Below are positions 48,001-59,770 of a DNA stretch of 64,000 bases, piece after piece; the stretch's first letter is position 1; each line of letters begins with the position of its first letter. Origin of the DNA: Solicoccozyma terricola. Taxonomy: Eukaryota; Basidiomycota; Tremellomycetes; Filobasidiales; Piskurozymaceae. Below the pieces are notes generated by a model. That model was not told where the DNA came from. It saw only the letters and a program-made list of their open reading frames with translations, and ran no database searches. A program made the translations under genes and the position numbers. The stretch spans positions 1,200,536 through 1,264,535 of the forward strand of contig BCLD01000003.1 of the NCBI GenBank assembly GCA_001600875.1, given 5' to 3'.

Positions 48001-50296
48001 ATGGCGGCAGGCATCTTCAGACGAAGTAGTTACACTCTTGAGTGCCCTCAATCGGCTCGCCACCGAGTTTTCAGGTTTCACCCCGGGAAGTAACGCGCTG
48101 CTCTCACCTCTGTTGAGAGAAATCATCGATACCTTTCCGAAGCTTCAGAGCCCTGTCAAGCAGCTCTTGGACGCCATAGACTCTCGTGAGGCGCATGCAG
48201 GAAACTTGGCAAATCTGTTCCTGGACCGCGACAAGTTCCCAACGATTCAAGATGCTAAAGATGTAAGCGAGTGAACAGACTGTCTGACCTAGAGAATTGC
48301 TGACAGTCATTCCTCCTAGTGCATTGGAATGTGCACACATGAGTTGGAAGAGCACTTGAGGGCGATTAGCAAACGCTTGAGGAAACCCACGTTAAAATTT
48401 GTTACAGTGGCAGGCATAGACGTGAGTTGCTTCCCTCGGGTATGGTTCGATCGACGCTGATGCAACTCCGTAGTTTCTGATCGAAGTGAGACTCAAAGAA
48501 ACGGTGCCTGAGGAATGGGTCAAGATTTCAACGTGAGTGACTGAGTGACTACAGAGCTTCGGACCTTTCCAAAATGCTTGTCCCAAATCATGCCGTCAGA
48601 ACCAAGTTTGTGGCACGTTATCACACGCCTGAGATCATATCCTGGTAAACCTTCTTCCCTCTTGTTGCGATTTCCAAGCTGACCTCCCACTGCTCAGCAT
48701 GAAGGAGCTCGAACAAGGCAAAGAACGACTCCAAGCGGAATCCACCGCGGCGTTTGGGATGTGGCAAGATGAAATCTCGGAGCACTATGCTCTCTTCAGA
48801 GATGCGGTATCTAAGCTTGCTCTATTCGACTGCCTCCAGTCTTTGGCTATCGTAGCTGCCAGTCCCGGCTATGTCAAGCCGAATTACTTAACCGAAACGT
48901 GTCTGCGAGTTGAGGGTTGTCGGCATCCTATGGTGAGAAGATGTATGTGGCACAGACGCGCGTGAACTCATTCATACCACGCCTCGCAGGCCGAAATCAT
49001 GCGTGATGATGCTTATGTTCCGAACGACGTCTCGTTCGGCTCAGACAACAACAAGGTTATGGTCATCACAGGACCGAACATGGCGGTGAGTTGGTACTCT
49101 ACTGCGCAATTAATTGTACACAAGCTGACCAGAGCGCTTGAGAATCATCAGGGCAAGTCATCGTATGTTCGAGCTGTTGCGCTGATTCTCGGTGAGTATG
49201 ATATCGGTGTAAACAAGTGAACAAACCTAAGTGGCCTACTCAGTCATGGCTCAGGTTGGATCCTACGTACCGGCCGACAAAGCTGACATCGGTGTGCACG
49301 ATGCCATCTTCACGTAAGGGACCAGCTGTTTTGGGTACGAGCTCGGCTGACACCTTTGTGCTCTACATTGCTAACGTCAGGCGCATGGGAGCTTCGGATG
49401 ATTTGGGACGCGGACAGTCAACGTGAGCTGCAAGTCCACAGACTGTTTCTCTTACGCTAACAGTGGAGTGTATTCATTTTAGGTTCATGGTCGAGCTGTC
49501 CGAGACTTCAGAGATCCTTCGCAAAGCTTCTCCTCGTAGTCTCGTAATCTGTGATGAGCTTGGACGTGGTACTTCGTAAGTTGGTGCTGGAGTTGTGCTG
49601 ATCATGCGAGCAGCACATACTTGGATCTAATGAACAATCCTGCAGAACTCACGACGGCACGGCGATAGCTTATGGTGTTCTCGGTAAGCCATCTGAGTAC
49701 ATTCGGCTCTGGAAACTGCTGATACTATCGAGTCTTGCTACAGATCGCTTGGTAGAAATGCAATGTCACACAAGTCAGTAGTGAACAGAACACAATTTCA
49801 CCAAGACTGTGTCCCTGACTATCCATGTGAATGTAGTGTTCATTACGCACTTCCCTAACGTCGCGGCAGACGTGGTGAAGAAGTCTCCGGTAAGTTGGAT
49901 CTTGTTTCGTGATTGCTCGATGTTTTCTTACATTTCAAGCATTCCCAGGACTTGGTCGGAATGTTCCACATGAGTTTCGAGGAGAGGAAAGCGAAGGGTG
50001 AGTGTCACTCCTTAGACCTTGTCGATTCGCTGCTGAGATACGCAACCCTTACAGATGGCTCAGCGGAGATCACCTTCACCTACCATATGATTCGTGGTAT
50101 CGCGCATCGAAGCTTCGGCGTATGGGTAGCCAAACTGGCTGGGCTACCATCAAATGTCCTCAGGATTGCGTCTGAAAAGAGTGAGGCGATGAGGAGACGA
50201 GCACACGCTGCGAAGGTACGCAGAGCAATCCGGGCAAACGGCGATGAAGATCCTACTCGGACCCTGGTCCGTATGAAAGCTTTACTTGCGACTTGA
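45033..50296 (+). CDS. MSH3: DNA mismatch repair protein Msh3
   Basis: MutS homologue that with Msh2 forms MutS-beta, recognising insertion/deletion loops and branched recombination intermediates. Twenty-nine inferred exons sum to 3,540 nt, 1,179 residues. A PCNA-interacting box QPSISSYF lies at residues about 12-19 and its Gln codon is split by intron 1. The mismatch-binding domain begins [16 protein letters not shown] and [20 protein letters not shown]. Core and lever blocks include [34 protein letters not shown]. The ATPase has Walker [17 protein letters not shown], assembled across intron 20, the MutS signature [12 protein letters not shown] and Walker [26 protein letters not shown] and the C-terminal helix region are intact. 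The assignment to Msh3 rather than Msh6 rests on the N-terminal mismatch-binding block and the PIP box context. It converges with YSH1, 77 bp apart. Confidence 0.95.
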
Positions 50297-50373
50297 AATC
50301 GTTTAACGTCGTTATTGTCATTATGATGCTGGTATGTATTACACGTTACGATAATCTACGAATGATAATGACA

Positions 50374-53207
50374 TCACGCAGTGACCTCCTTGGCGGGTTT
50401 GCCATTTGAAAGCGATCTTGTCGAGTCCCCGTGCACACTGAACGATCGGGAGAGCGAGGTTATGGTGCTGAATGCCAGTTCAAGCACGGATACAACTCGC
50501 CGCCGCAAGTTCAAATTCGGTGACGATACCGTCTGCATCGTAGGTGGAGATGAGAATGGTTCGTATGGACGGAAGCTTTGCACTCACCATCGTCATAAGG
50601 TCTATCTTGGCTTGTTGCTCGTCCAGCCGCACCGTCATCACCAAAAGTTCCTCTTCTCGGCCCTCTATCTCCTCAAGAAGAGGCGTCGACACCTCTCCAA
50701 AGTGAGCGACCAGGAATAATCGCAACCGCTCGATGTCGCTGTTCAGTTCGCGTTGCTGTTTCTCCTCTTCTGCTATAGGGGATTGCACGTCGATGTCATG
50801 TGCATGAGAGTGTGAGTGATGGCTCGACGTCACTGTCACAGTATCAATAGTGGTCGTTAGAGAATTGTACGAGACGGGAGTGTAACGCGAAAGTGCACTA
50901 ACTCTTGATGGTTGCGAAATTTGAGTCGATACCGCATAGCAACGCCAGAGCGCTATCGGCGATCATGTCGTTACTTGCTGTGGTAACCCACTCCAAGCGA
51001 AGTTCTTGCTCGGCAACGTGGATGATGGAGACCGCATCCATAACCTGTTTTGGAACGAGAGTCAACTGGAGTTCTCTAAACCTACGGAATACACAGCGAC
51101 GAACCTTATACATCGGCATCCCATTCTCCTCCGCTTCTTCAACCTCGCCGTACATTCCCTCGAGATGCCATCGAACGACTTCCCAACCCACGCTGATGCT
51201 GACAGACTGTCGCTGAATAATATCACTCGTACCCAGTCCAGTAAAGTCTTTGAGATCTTGAGGGTCAAGCATGGTATACGAAAAGTCCTTCTGAATCAAT
51301 AACCCAGACAGGGCGGAAGTCGGCTTGAGAGGCTCTGCTGCGAGTTTGCCGATAACCTTGACAATACGCTCGGCGTTGAAAGTAAGATCAAGAGGCTCGC
51401 AATTTCGGGGTGTGTGTACCTTGATGTCGGAATCTGCAAATTTACTCTGCAGTGCTGCTCGAAGACGACCCATTACCGACGCTTCTCCGTGAACAAGAAC
51501 CTACCGCGGGGTGGTAGATGATTAGCTGGAAGTCACTACTGACTTTGCGCTGCACTTACAATGTGCGAAGGGTTGATCTCCTGAATGAAGCTCGAGTTCT
51601 GGGCGAAATCGACGTGCGCACTGAACGATATCTCATCGACAGTCATCTTCCGTTGTATTTTCTGACCATTGTTGCCGATGAAATCGTCCGGTTGTTTCAG
51701 CAGATTCTGAGGGGAGGGAATTGCCATGAGTCACAAAGGGTCTTCCTTTCCGATCAACCCCGACTCACCTTCGCCATTGTGCCATCAATAGAGTACCCAG
51801 TAATGATCAACCCGTTCTTCCTATCTGGCGCCCACCGCTCTAACAACTCTCGACTATGATAACCCTGCAACATCTGAGGGGTAGCCATCATCACACAAGG
51901 TCCGGAATCATCCCATTTCCGAAAATCTTTGAGATTCCGAACATGCTTGAAAGCAAATGGATTGTCATTTCGATCTCGTGAAAATCGAGACCGAATGTGA
52001 TTGTTCATCGTGTGGATATAGGTTCTGTAGACTTGCATTCCACGGTACGCAAGTCCGGATGCATACAAGACAGGTACTGATTGGAGTTCCGGATGAGCAG
52101 ACCAGTATTCGTCTAGGAGGAGGAGGAGTTCCTGGACGTTGCCGAATGCGGAGATGGGAAGAAGACAACGTCCACCCCGTCGAACAATGTTGGCAACGAG
52201 TGCTATAAGGTGAGAAAATATCCCCGCGTTGGTCAATCCAGTCAAAAATCGGCACCAAGGCAATGACACGGTCGACTCACTAGTGAACTGTTCCTCCTTT
52301 TCCTTCCTCGGTGGTAGCGTATGCACTCCAAAAGTGCTTTCACAGATCATGATATCCGGTCTTGTCGGTGGTACCTCTGCTTTAACCAAATGTCGATCCT
52401 CCTCTCTCGAGTAATCTCCAGTATACAGTATATTAATACCAGCGATTTCAATCATGAACATTGCGGCTCCAAGGACGTGTCCGGCATGATATGGAGTGAA
52501 TCGAAGACCACCGGAGACGACGATATCTTGGTGATAGTCGACTGCGATGATTGCTTGCCAGGCGAGGTCCAGGTCATTTTCAGAGTAGAGTCGGTCGGAT
52601 GAATCGGAGGAGTTGTCGCTGTTTGTAGGCAGATGTGTCAGTTTGCACTGGTATTCACAGTCAGGCGAGCGCGCATACGACTTGCCCTATTCGAACAGCA
52701 TCCTGCATAGTGAGTCGGAAGATGGCTTTGGTAGGATGTGTCATGTACACCTTTCCTTTACCGTCCTTGAAGTTGGTCTGGTTACGAAGCGGCAGCAGGG
52801 GGTTGGAATCTCCATCCATGGCGAAGGAGTTCAACCGAGAACGCTCACCTTTTCCATAACATACGGCAAACCGGCAGCGTGATCGACGTGAAAGCTAATG
52901 GCGGTAATTTGGGTCAGACGATAAACGACACAAACCCTTGCACATCCCGAACTCACTGAGTAACTAGGATGGCATCCACCGTGCTCCAATCCAGCTCATC
53001 TATGAAAGGCAATGCAGCTATACCATTGTTGGCGGGATGCAATCCAACGTCGCAGACTACTGTCTTTCCGCGATGTTTTATAACGCAGCAGGACCTTCCG
53101 ACCTCCTGACCAGCGCCGAGCATTGTGATGCTGACTGAGGGAGCATCTTCGGGTTGTGGCGCAGCTGGAGCGGCGTGGGAAGCCACCTGGGAGCGACGAC
53201 GATGCAT
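50374..53207 (-). CDS. YSH1: Pre-mRNA 3'-end endonuclease Ysh1 (CPSF73)
   Basis: Metallo-beta-lactamase/beta-CASP nuclease that cleaves pre-mRNA at the poly(A) site within CPF. Nine inferred exons (53207-52957, 52894-52849, 52777-52686, 52618-52281, 52202-51769, 51706-51560, 51500-50903, 50832-50588, 50532-50374) give 769 residues. Zinc ligands: THFHVDHAAG made by joining exons 1 and 2, YHAGHVLGAAMF, YTGDYSREEDRH. Beta-CASP motifs: DIMICESTFG, RRGGRCLLPISAFG and GYSIDGTMAK. The C-terminal Ysh1/CPSF73 region (SALSGLLIQKDFSY, VGWEVVRWHLEGMYGEVEE) follows, then a His-rich stretch (HHSHSHAHD). Intron 3 has a GC donor (GG|GCAAGT at 52686/52685), demanded by phase. The start at 53207 gives MHRRRS; the open frame extends further upstream but through the ATG14 3' region. 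Confidence 0.95.
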
Positions 53208-53344
53208 GCTGCTGAGGGTGATGGTGTTGGGGACATGGGTGCGAGGTGCTGTATACGTTGAACATTCATCGATCTCCCTTCCCCGCCGGTCACGTGGGCG
53301 ACACGGACCATGGTGCGGAGGGGGCGACCATACATATAGGGATA

Positions 53345-55165
53345 TCATACAATGGACCACTCGTCCAGATCCTCGGTCCGAGCAGGACTAGCACGGCCCT
53401 CCACGGCTCGTCGCTCACGCTGTTGGACAGCTTGGTTGTCGGCGAATCGCTCTCTCAGCTGCCGATGGATCGTTCGCACGTCTATAGGTGGTTCCAGATC
53501 GATTGAACGCAATGTTCGATGTGCAGATTGATGTGAAACCCTGATGTCAAGCCCGTCCGTCAGCTGAGAGGGAATGTAATTCTTTTGGGGCATTCCTTCT
53601 CCACACTCACTCTCCGAGTTGACTAGCCTTTGTTAACGATCCCAGCCACTTCAAAACAGGCAATCCAACCTCTCCCAACCCTCGATCCAGATCAACACCC
53701 TGCGTCTTCGCCACATACATCAAATCACAAACCAACATCGTGTACGCATCCACCAACTGTTCTTCCTTTTTCGTACGTTTATCTTTCCGAGGTGGTTCCC
53801 GATCGTCTTCACGAGATGATTTATCAATCGTTATCTGATCTCGTAATTTCGAAGCTGGTCGAGGAGTATTCGTTTGCTCCTTTTTCGGTTTTTCCACGAG
53901 AACAGCCGATCTCGTCTCTTTCGTCGTTCGTGATATCGACCGATGTTTCTCAGCCTCCGCCTTTCTCCATCTTTCTCTTCCAGACGAAACGTAAAGCATC
54001 CTCGACTTTCCATCGAACAGATCATCGTGCTCTCCGACATCCAGGTCCGTACCAGACGATGCTGATCCCTCCGCCACACCATCTAGATGGTTCCGCTTCT
54101 TCAATCCCGTCTGGACAAACGGTAGATTCACCTTCCCGCTCAGAAGTAACTTGCCTACATGATTGAGACCTCTATCTTCCATGGACGTGCGTTTCGTGGC
54201 GAGAACAAATGAAGCGACTTCTGCAGAAACGGAAGGTTGATCCGGTGTCCAGAATGGTGAGAAGGGAAGAGATATGCCGAGATATAACGTGAGGAGGGAG
54301 AGAAGGTGGATGGTATGTTGTAAGACAGCATTGACGTGGACCGATGGGTATGCTGCAAAAGATTTACCCCATCAGTTGTAGGTAGGATTACGGGGCCAAG
54401 AACATACAAACATCTGGCTACTCACCTCCAAACGACCTCGGACCTCCGATGTCCAACCCAGCAATCGTCCATCTCTCTTCATCTCCCTTGATTTTCCTCC
54501 CACCACCGCCCTGCGTGGTGACCTCTCGAACATCAAACACCCCAATCGCTTCATCTACCAGAATCGTCCTCGCAATAGCCAAACGAGCATGAATATCCGC
54601 AGTCCCAGAGCGTAAAGATGAGATACCATTGGATAACGTCGTCATTGTCGACGTTGATCTCCTTTCTTGTCCTTGATTCAACAACGTCCGCCTTCTGATA
54701 ACATCCTCTTTCCTCTGTCTCAAATCTCCCTTCCGTTTCTCCACCTCCCGTCCCATCCTATCCACCTCGAACACCAACTTTTCCTTGCGTACTCCGAGTT
54801 CCCGTACATCAGCACGTAACACCCTCTCCACGTCCAATCCTCGTCGACGACGTGTGGAACGGATGGCTATGCCGAGATCTGCTTCTGTTGATTTGGGATT
54901 GGAGGATGGACCGAGGAGGATTCGTTCGCAGCGAGAACGAGAGAGTGTGAGTTGGGTGTTCAGGAGGGAGGTTGCTGATGCATGAGATGAGAGGCTGTTA
55001 TGAGGTCGGTCATATGAGAGAGAGAGAGACGAAGGAGGGGGTTTAACATGTGTATGGTGTAGGTGAAAAGGGGGGAATGAAGAGCATCGACATCACCTAC
55101 CCTTGACCAATACATCTCTCACAATAAAATGACTTGCGACTGCTCAGACACCCATGACAGTCCAT
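53345..55165 (-). CDS. ATG14: Autophagy PI3-kinase complex I subunit Atg14
   Basis: Atg14/Barkor/UVRAG family subunit that directs Vps34-Vps15-Atg6 to autophagosome formation sites. Four inferred exons (55165-55101, 54994-54426, 54352-53611, 53540-53345) give 523 residues. Exon 1 encodes a short cysteine motif, CHGCLSSRKSFYCERC, two C-x2-C pairs as at the N-terminus of Atg14. A coiled coil follows (RADVRELGVRKEKLVFEVDR, VEKRKGDLRQRKEDV), then the family core: DIHARLAIARTILVDEAIGV, WTIAGLDIGGPRSFG and AYPSVHVNAVLQHTIHLLSL with LTLYLGISLPF. A Lys/Arg/Glu-rich insert lies in exon 3. The protein ends EDLDEWSIV, a Trp-containing acidic tail seen in this family. Vps38/UVRAG is the alternative; the N-terminal cysteines favour Atg14. 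Tandem with and upstream of YSH1 (137 bp between them), divergent from RIB7. Confidence 0.85.
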
Positions 55166-55547
55166 GACTTGCTAGGTCTCTTTGGTCGTGCGAGGGCGAG
55201 AGCGAGAGCGAGAGCGAGAGACGGAGTCGATGTCGATGTCGATGTCGATGTCGACGTTGGCTCAGCCGGGGGGGATCAACACCATGTGTCCTATCGTGTG
55301 TCCTATCGGTGGGTGAGACTGTGGGCACCCGCTGTGATGGATGCGGGGAGTGGTGGTTGTTGGCAAGATGTCACCACCACCACCATCGCTGCATCACGCC
55401 GTGGTTCGGTATCCCGTGCTTCGGACTGACATTCAACTGACATCAACTACATCGCTGCACATCAACCCTGCATTCCTGTACTGACATCCACTCGCAACCA
55501 TCCTCATCGACCCCCCCACGAAGCATGTCCACACCAGGGACCCACTC
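55166..55547. promoter_or_regulatory. Divergent intergenic region ATG14 / RIB7 with two hexamer microsatellites
   Basis: 382 bp between start codons. Two adjacent hexamer arrays lie near the ATG14 side: GCGAGA-type (about 55190-55221) and TCGATG-type (about 55226-55253). TGTGTCCTATCGTGTGTCCTATCG is a short direct repeat at 55285-55308, and CACCACCACCACC follows at 55372. No gene seen. Confidence 0.6.
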
Positions 55548-56711
55548 ATGGCCCATCAACCACAGCCACCTCCATTCCTACTCACCGCTATCCCATCCCA
55601 CCCATCCCTCTCCAACCCTCATATCACACTGACATACGCTCAATCCATCGATGCTAAGATTGCAGGAAGGGGGAAGAAACAGGTCATGTTATCTGGTCCG
55701 GAGAGCATGGAGATGACGCATTGGTGAGTTTGTGGCCCCTTGTTTTCGCTGAGAGAAGAGAAGAGGGTCGGTTTCTGATGGATGGGGATTTCAGGATGAG
55801 GTCGTTGCATGAAGGGATCATGGTTGGTATTGGAACACTCCTAAACGATGATCCTCGACTGAATGGTGAGATACTGCTTTCCCAATCCTCCAGAGGATAT
55901 CCCCCTCCAGAAGAGCATGGTCTGGACCAAAGAAACCTGATTTGGATGTATCGCATAGTCCGTCTTCTACCACAATCTCAACATCATCTAACTCCTATAC
56001 CTCTAATCATCGATCCTCATCTCCGAACACCACCAACTGCGAAAATGATCAAAGCACTGAAAGACCCATCGACTCCATATGCTAAACAACCGATCATATT
56101 GGCAGCTAAGAGTGGACAATGTCTGATGGATGAGGAATATGAGGATAAGAGGAAGAGATTGTTGGATGTGGGTGTAAAGGTGGTACCTGTTGATATGCCA
56201 AACGGTGAGAGATCTACTTCGACCATCGATTCGAAGTTGGTTGGGTATTGCAAGTACGGTGGGCGGTTTGCTAAAAGTGTTAATTGTATATCGTACGTTA
56301 GGTCGTCTTGCACTGGATACCCTCCCGTCCATTCTCTCAGAGCTTGGAATCCATTCTCTTATGGTTGAAGGTGGAGCATCTATAATTCAACAATTCCTAG
56401 CAACTTCTTGTCCTCCTTCCACATCCCAAGATAAAGAAGATCATTGGAAACCACTTGTCGATAGGGTGATTGTGACTATTGCACCTGTTTTTGTACCTGA
56501 TGGGTTTGGGTTGGCAGATGGATGGTTAGATTCGGACGTGAGTTTTGTTGATTGGAGGAACAGCACTAGCAGATGCTGAAGAGCAAACGAGAACTGATCG
56601 ATGTGGGGGATCTGGATGGGTGGGTGGCAGATTGCAAAGATACCACATATGGAACATGTGCATACCGAGGTGATGGGTAGAGATATTGTGATGGTCATGA
56701 GGGCGGTGTAG
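55548..56711 (+). CDS. RIB7: Riboflavin biosynthesis reductase Rib7
   Basis: NADPH-dependent reduction of 2,5-diamino-6-ribosylamino-pyrimidinone 5'-phosphate, the second step of fungal riboflavin synthesis. Five inferred exons (55548-55723, 55795-55865, 55959-56258, 56302-56537, 56631-56711) give 287 residues. Landmarks: LTYAQSIDAKIAG with the conserved SIDGKI-type block, SGPESMEMTHWMRSLHEGIM, VGIGTLLNDDPRLN, IPLIIDPHLRTP, SILSELGIHSLMVEGGASII, DRVIVTIAPVFVPDG, and the last exon HMEHVHTEVMGRDIVM. Exon 2 joins the MRS/HxxxD region and restores DP-LN. The ATG at 55548 is chosen over the one at 55524, which is in another frame. The exon 3 donor at 56259 (GTGGGC) is the only one that keeps the frame into GRLALDTLPS. 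Confidence 0.92.
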
Positions 56712-57617
56712 TTGATTACGCGGACATGTGATGTATGGCATTCATGGTCGATCCTTGGTTGCATCCGATGTTGTTTTGTGGGACGAGGCGGTGGTGGTGG
56801 TGGTGGTGGTATGGATGATCTCCAGTCGTATCCATCTCTCATCATCCCATCCATCCATCCATCCCATCCCATCCCATCCCATCCCATCCCTCCACCATCG
56901 TCCAGTACTTGCAACGATACACCCCCCACGCAGAATCAACTCTCAGCTACCTATCCGTCAATTCACCATCCATATTCCCCAAACTCGCGGTACACAGCAC
57001 GCTCGCTCTTCCAGCAATACCGTTCTGTTCTCCAGGAAACACACACCCTATCAACCATACCACACCCAATCTATCCGTGTGAGTGTAGATGTGGCCTTCC
57101 CCCCCCCCCCCCCTCTCTTCCCCCCTTCCCCCCTTCTCCACCGACTGCTCGATGTGAAAGAGGGTCATCACCCGAAAGACAAACAGGTCTAGTCTAATTT
57201 TTATGAGAGAGAGGGACTGTTGCTCATCGTTGATCGTGTGTTGCATTGGTCCCCACATCAGCTAGCTGACAAGACTGGGTTGGTCAGTGAGATTACCAAG
57301 TCCAGGTGAGTAGCTCAGAGGACGGCTGGGGATAGGTGGGAGTGAGAAGGCCGGCGGGGTGCATGGGGGGGCTTCATACTGATCATTCAATCTTCGATAC
57401 CATCCATCACCTTGGCTACATGCTATCCGTCATTCGTTCCCCCCATCATCCACCATCCACATCCATCCCATCCATCCATTCCACCATCACCACCCGGCAC
57501 ATTCATATCCTTCAACCCTTCCCTCGTTAACAACCCACAAAGGTGCAACCGACCCATACATCAACCATCCGGGAAGGGGAAAAAAAAAATTAACGCACCC
57601 AACGAAACAGGGAGTCT
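56712..57617. other. Intergenic region between RIB7 and SHO1, low complexity
   Basis: About 900 bp. Contents: a CATCC/CATCCC tandem array (about 56841-56892), a C15 homopolymer (57099-57113) in a C/T-rich block, CCATCCACATCCATCCCATCC-like repeats near 57450-57485, and an A-rich short run at 57583. The last 200 bp are the likely leader of SHO1. Long open frames here are repeats read through, not genes. Confidence 0.6.
57099..57113. repeat. C15 homopolymer upstream of SHO1
   Basis: Fifteen C in a row in a C/T-rich intergenic block between RIB7 and SHO1. Confidence 0.9.
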
Positions 57618-57757
57618 ATGAAGCTGTTCAAGAACAACTCCACAAAGAATACCCAGCTTCCAATCACGAATCCGAACAACGGTCCTCCCAACCTAAACGA
57701 TATTAATCTCCCATCCACCGTCGAAGGAGAATTAACAAATCAGACATTCCCATCCAC

Positions 57758-57789
<32 letters not shown>

Positions 57790-59404
57790 TCGACCAACGT
57801 GATATCATGTTCAATCGTAACAAAGGTGATACCTCATCACAAGGTCTCGTTGGTGGTCCTCGAGTTGGAAAGGGGCACAGTCATTTCCAACCTTCCCATA
57901 TCTACAGACATCCTTTCTTCCTCGGGACGTTCGTGATGGGTGTGGTGTCTTGGATGACGGCGTTCATTGGACAATGTGTAACTGAGGGTGAACTGAGTGA
58001 GTTTTGATTCGATGAGCACGGGTCCGGTATGCGGCGAGGTGTGGGAGATGAGGTTTGTGTGGACGGACACGATATGGGCCGCGTTTTGAGAGAGTCTCTC
58101 GAAACGATAGAGCAGAAGGTTGTGGGTGGTGGGAGAGAGGGGGGGGGGGGGGGGGTTTGGAGGGGACGTCAACTGACAACATGATCATGCGATCCATGAT
58201 AGATCTCGTCGGTAATGGACCTGTGGTTGGTGTACTCTGGTTTGCCATCTGGTTTCAACTCGCCGTAATGATCGACCTACTGTGAGTTTTTCGCATCACC
58301 TTCCTCACGAAAAGAAAAAAGAAAAAAAAAAGCCCCCTCATTTTAAATGTTCATCATTGTACCTCTTTTTATTTTTCACAGCCTCGCACTATCCCTCGAT
58401 TCTCTAGCACTTCATCGTTTCCAACTCGCCGTACTCACAGCTATTCTCGTCCCATTCGCTGTGAATGGTGTTCAATTCATCTATCAAGGAGAGGATAGAG
58501 GGGGTCTTGAAGGGTCGAGTGCGTTGAAGGCTGTGGGTGCAGGATGGATGTTGTTGGCGATGGTTGATGTGAGTGACTAGGGATGCGGGGTTAGATGGTG
58601 CGGGTCATGGCGTAAACCCGGACCGGGTATGCTGATATCTGCCATGTTTCCAATTATCAGATCCTTTGGGTACTCTACCTTACTTCCGAGGAAGATTCCC
58701 TCCTTTACGGCATATTCAACATGTTCGGCGATGGTGGTCTTTCTGTGAGTTGTTCCGAACACTCGACGAGAACTAGGTCACCCCCGAAACGCCAAAACTA
58801 AAACCTTCTCACCTCTCTTGTGCTCCAGTCACCTAACCGTAACCACCGCGACACTTTCGCAAGCGATCGCGTCATCGATTTGACCTCCTCCGAACACAAC
58901 AACGGCGGGTTAGGTAACAATGTGGGATACGCCAACGGTGGTGGTTACACTGTCGCTCCTCAACATGGTGGAACACCCGTCAAGAGTAGTAAAGCAGCGA
59001 TGGCCGCTGCGATAGCCGCTGAACGTTCAACGAGTCCGGGTGATGGGATGGTTGGAACGAGTGGAGGTCAGGATGAGCAATCATTCGGAGCGAGAGCCAG
59101 GTGAGTTGCTGGTGGTGATAATGTGTAGTGGCGGAAGTCCGTGCTGACGTCCAAGAACGCCACAGAGCACTGTACGCATACACCGCATCACCAGACGACC
59201 CTAACGAAGTATCCTTTGGTAAAGGTGAAATCATCCAGATTATCGATTCTTCCGGGAAATGGTGGCAGTGTAGAACCGCTTCGGGTCAAGTTGGAAGTAA
59301 GTTCCCTTGATGTATTCGCACCGGTAAAGAAGGTGAACACCTGATGAAACCCACTTCTTCGCTGTCATTTAGTTGCACCGTCAAACTATCTCCAGCTCTT
59401 ATGA
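57618..59404 (+). CDS. SHO1: High-osmolarity sensor Sho1
   Basis: Plasma-membrane adaptor of the HOG MAP-kinase pathway: four membrane spans and a cytoplasmic SH3 domain that docks Pbs2. Seven inferred exons (57618-57987, 58203-58281, 58382-58568, 58661-58744, 58829-59100, 59166-59296, 59373-59404) give 384 residues. Membrane spans are visible as FFLGTFVMGVVSWMTAFIG, VVGVLWFAIWFQLAVMIDLL, RFQLAVLTAILVPFAVNG and WMLLAMVDILWVLYL. A Gly/Ser/Ala-rich linker follows. The SH3 domain is complete: ALYAYTASPDDPNEVSF, IIQIIDSSGKWWQCR and the last exon IAPSNYLQLL, with ALYAY, WWQ and PSNY as the ligand-binding residues. The N-terminal 90 residues are Asn/Thr-rich. Intron 1 (215 nt) holds a G17 tract. 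Confidence 0.95.
58139..58155. repeat. G17 homopolymer in SHO1 intron 1
   Basis: Seventeen G in a row on the coding strand, about 47 nt before the acceptor at 58202. Confidence 0.9.
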
Positions 59405-59770
59405 TATTGCTTTTCAACGTACACGCACTCCACTCACGACACCCTTTAGAAGAAACGTCAACTCAAATGACAGCCTTTGATGTCATGAACGAATCTTCTT
59501 TCGTTGCGAATGTTCGGGTCCTCTGGAGTTCCCGATTTATAGTTTCATTCCCGACTTTTTCAAACGTCTCCTTGGGCTCTCACAAGCGTATACGATATGT
59601 GAGGCTCAATACTGTTGAGAAACATGTATATGTAATGTGACAAATTGCAATTTGAGTAAACGTGGTGAACATAGATTGATTTGTGCACGCTTTACATATC
59701 AATACAATGAATGGTATCAATCCCATCTCTTTTTTCCCCAACCGCCTCCCTCATTTTGCTATCTAAATGT
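59405..59770. other. Convergent intergenic region SHO1 / cyclophilin
   Basis: 366 bp between two stop codons. A/T-richer than its surroundings, as expected for two 3' ends. No gene or repeat seen. Confidence 0.5.

Noticed and set aside
56841..56892. The CATCC array as a subtelomeric or centromeric satellite
   Set aside because: It is only about 50 bp, flanked by housekeeping genes, and better explained as a local microsatellite.
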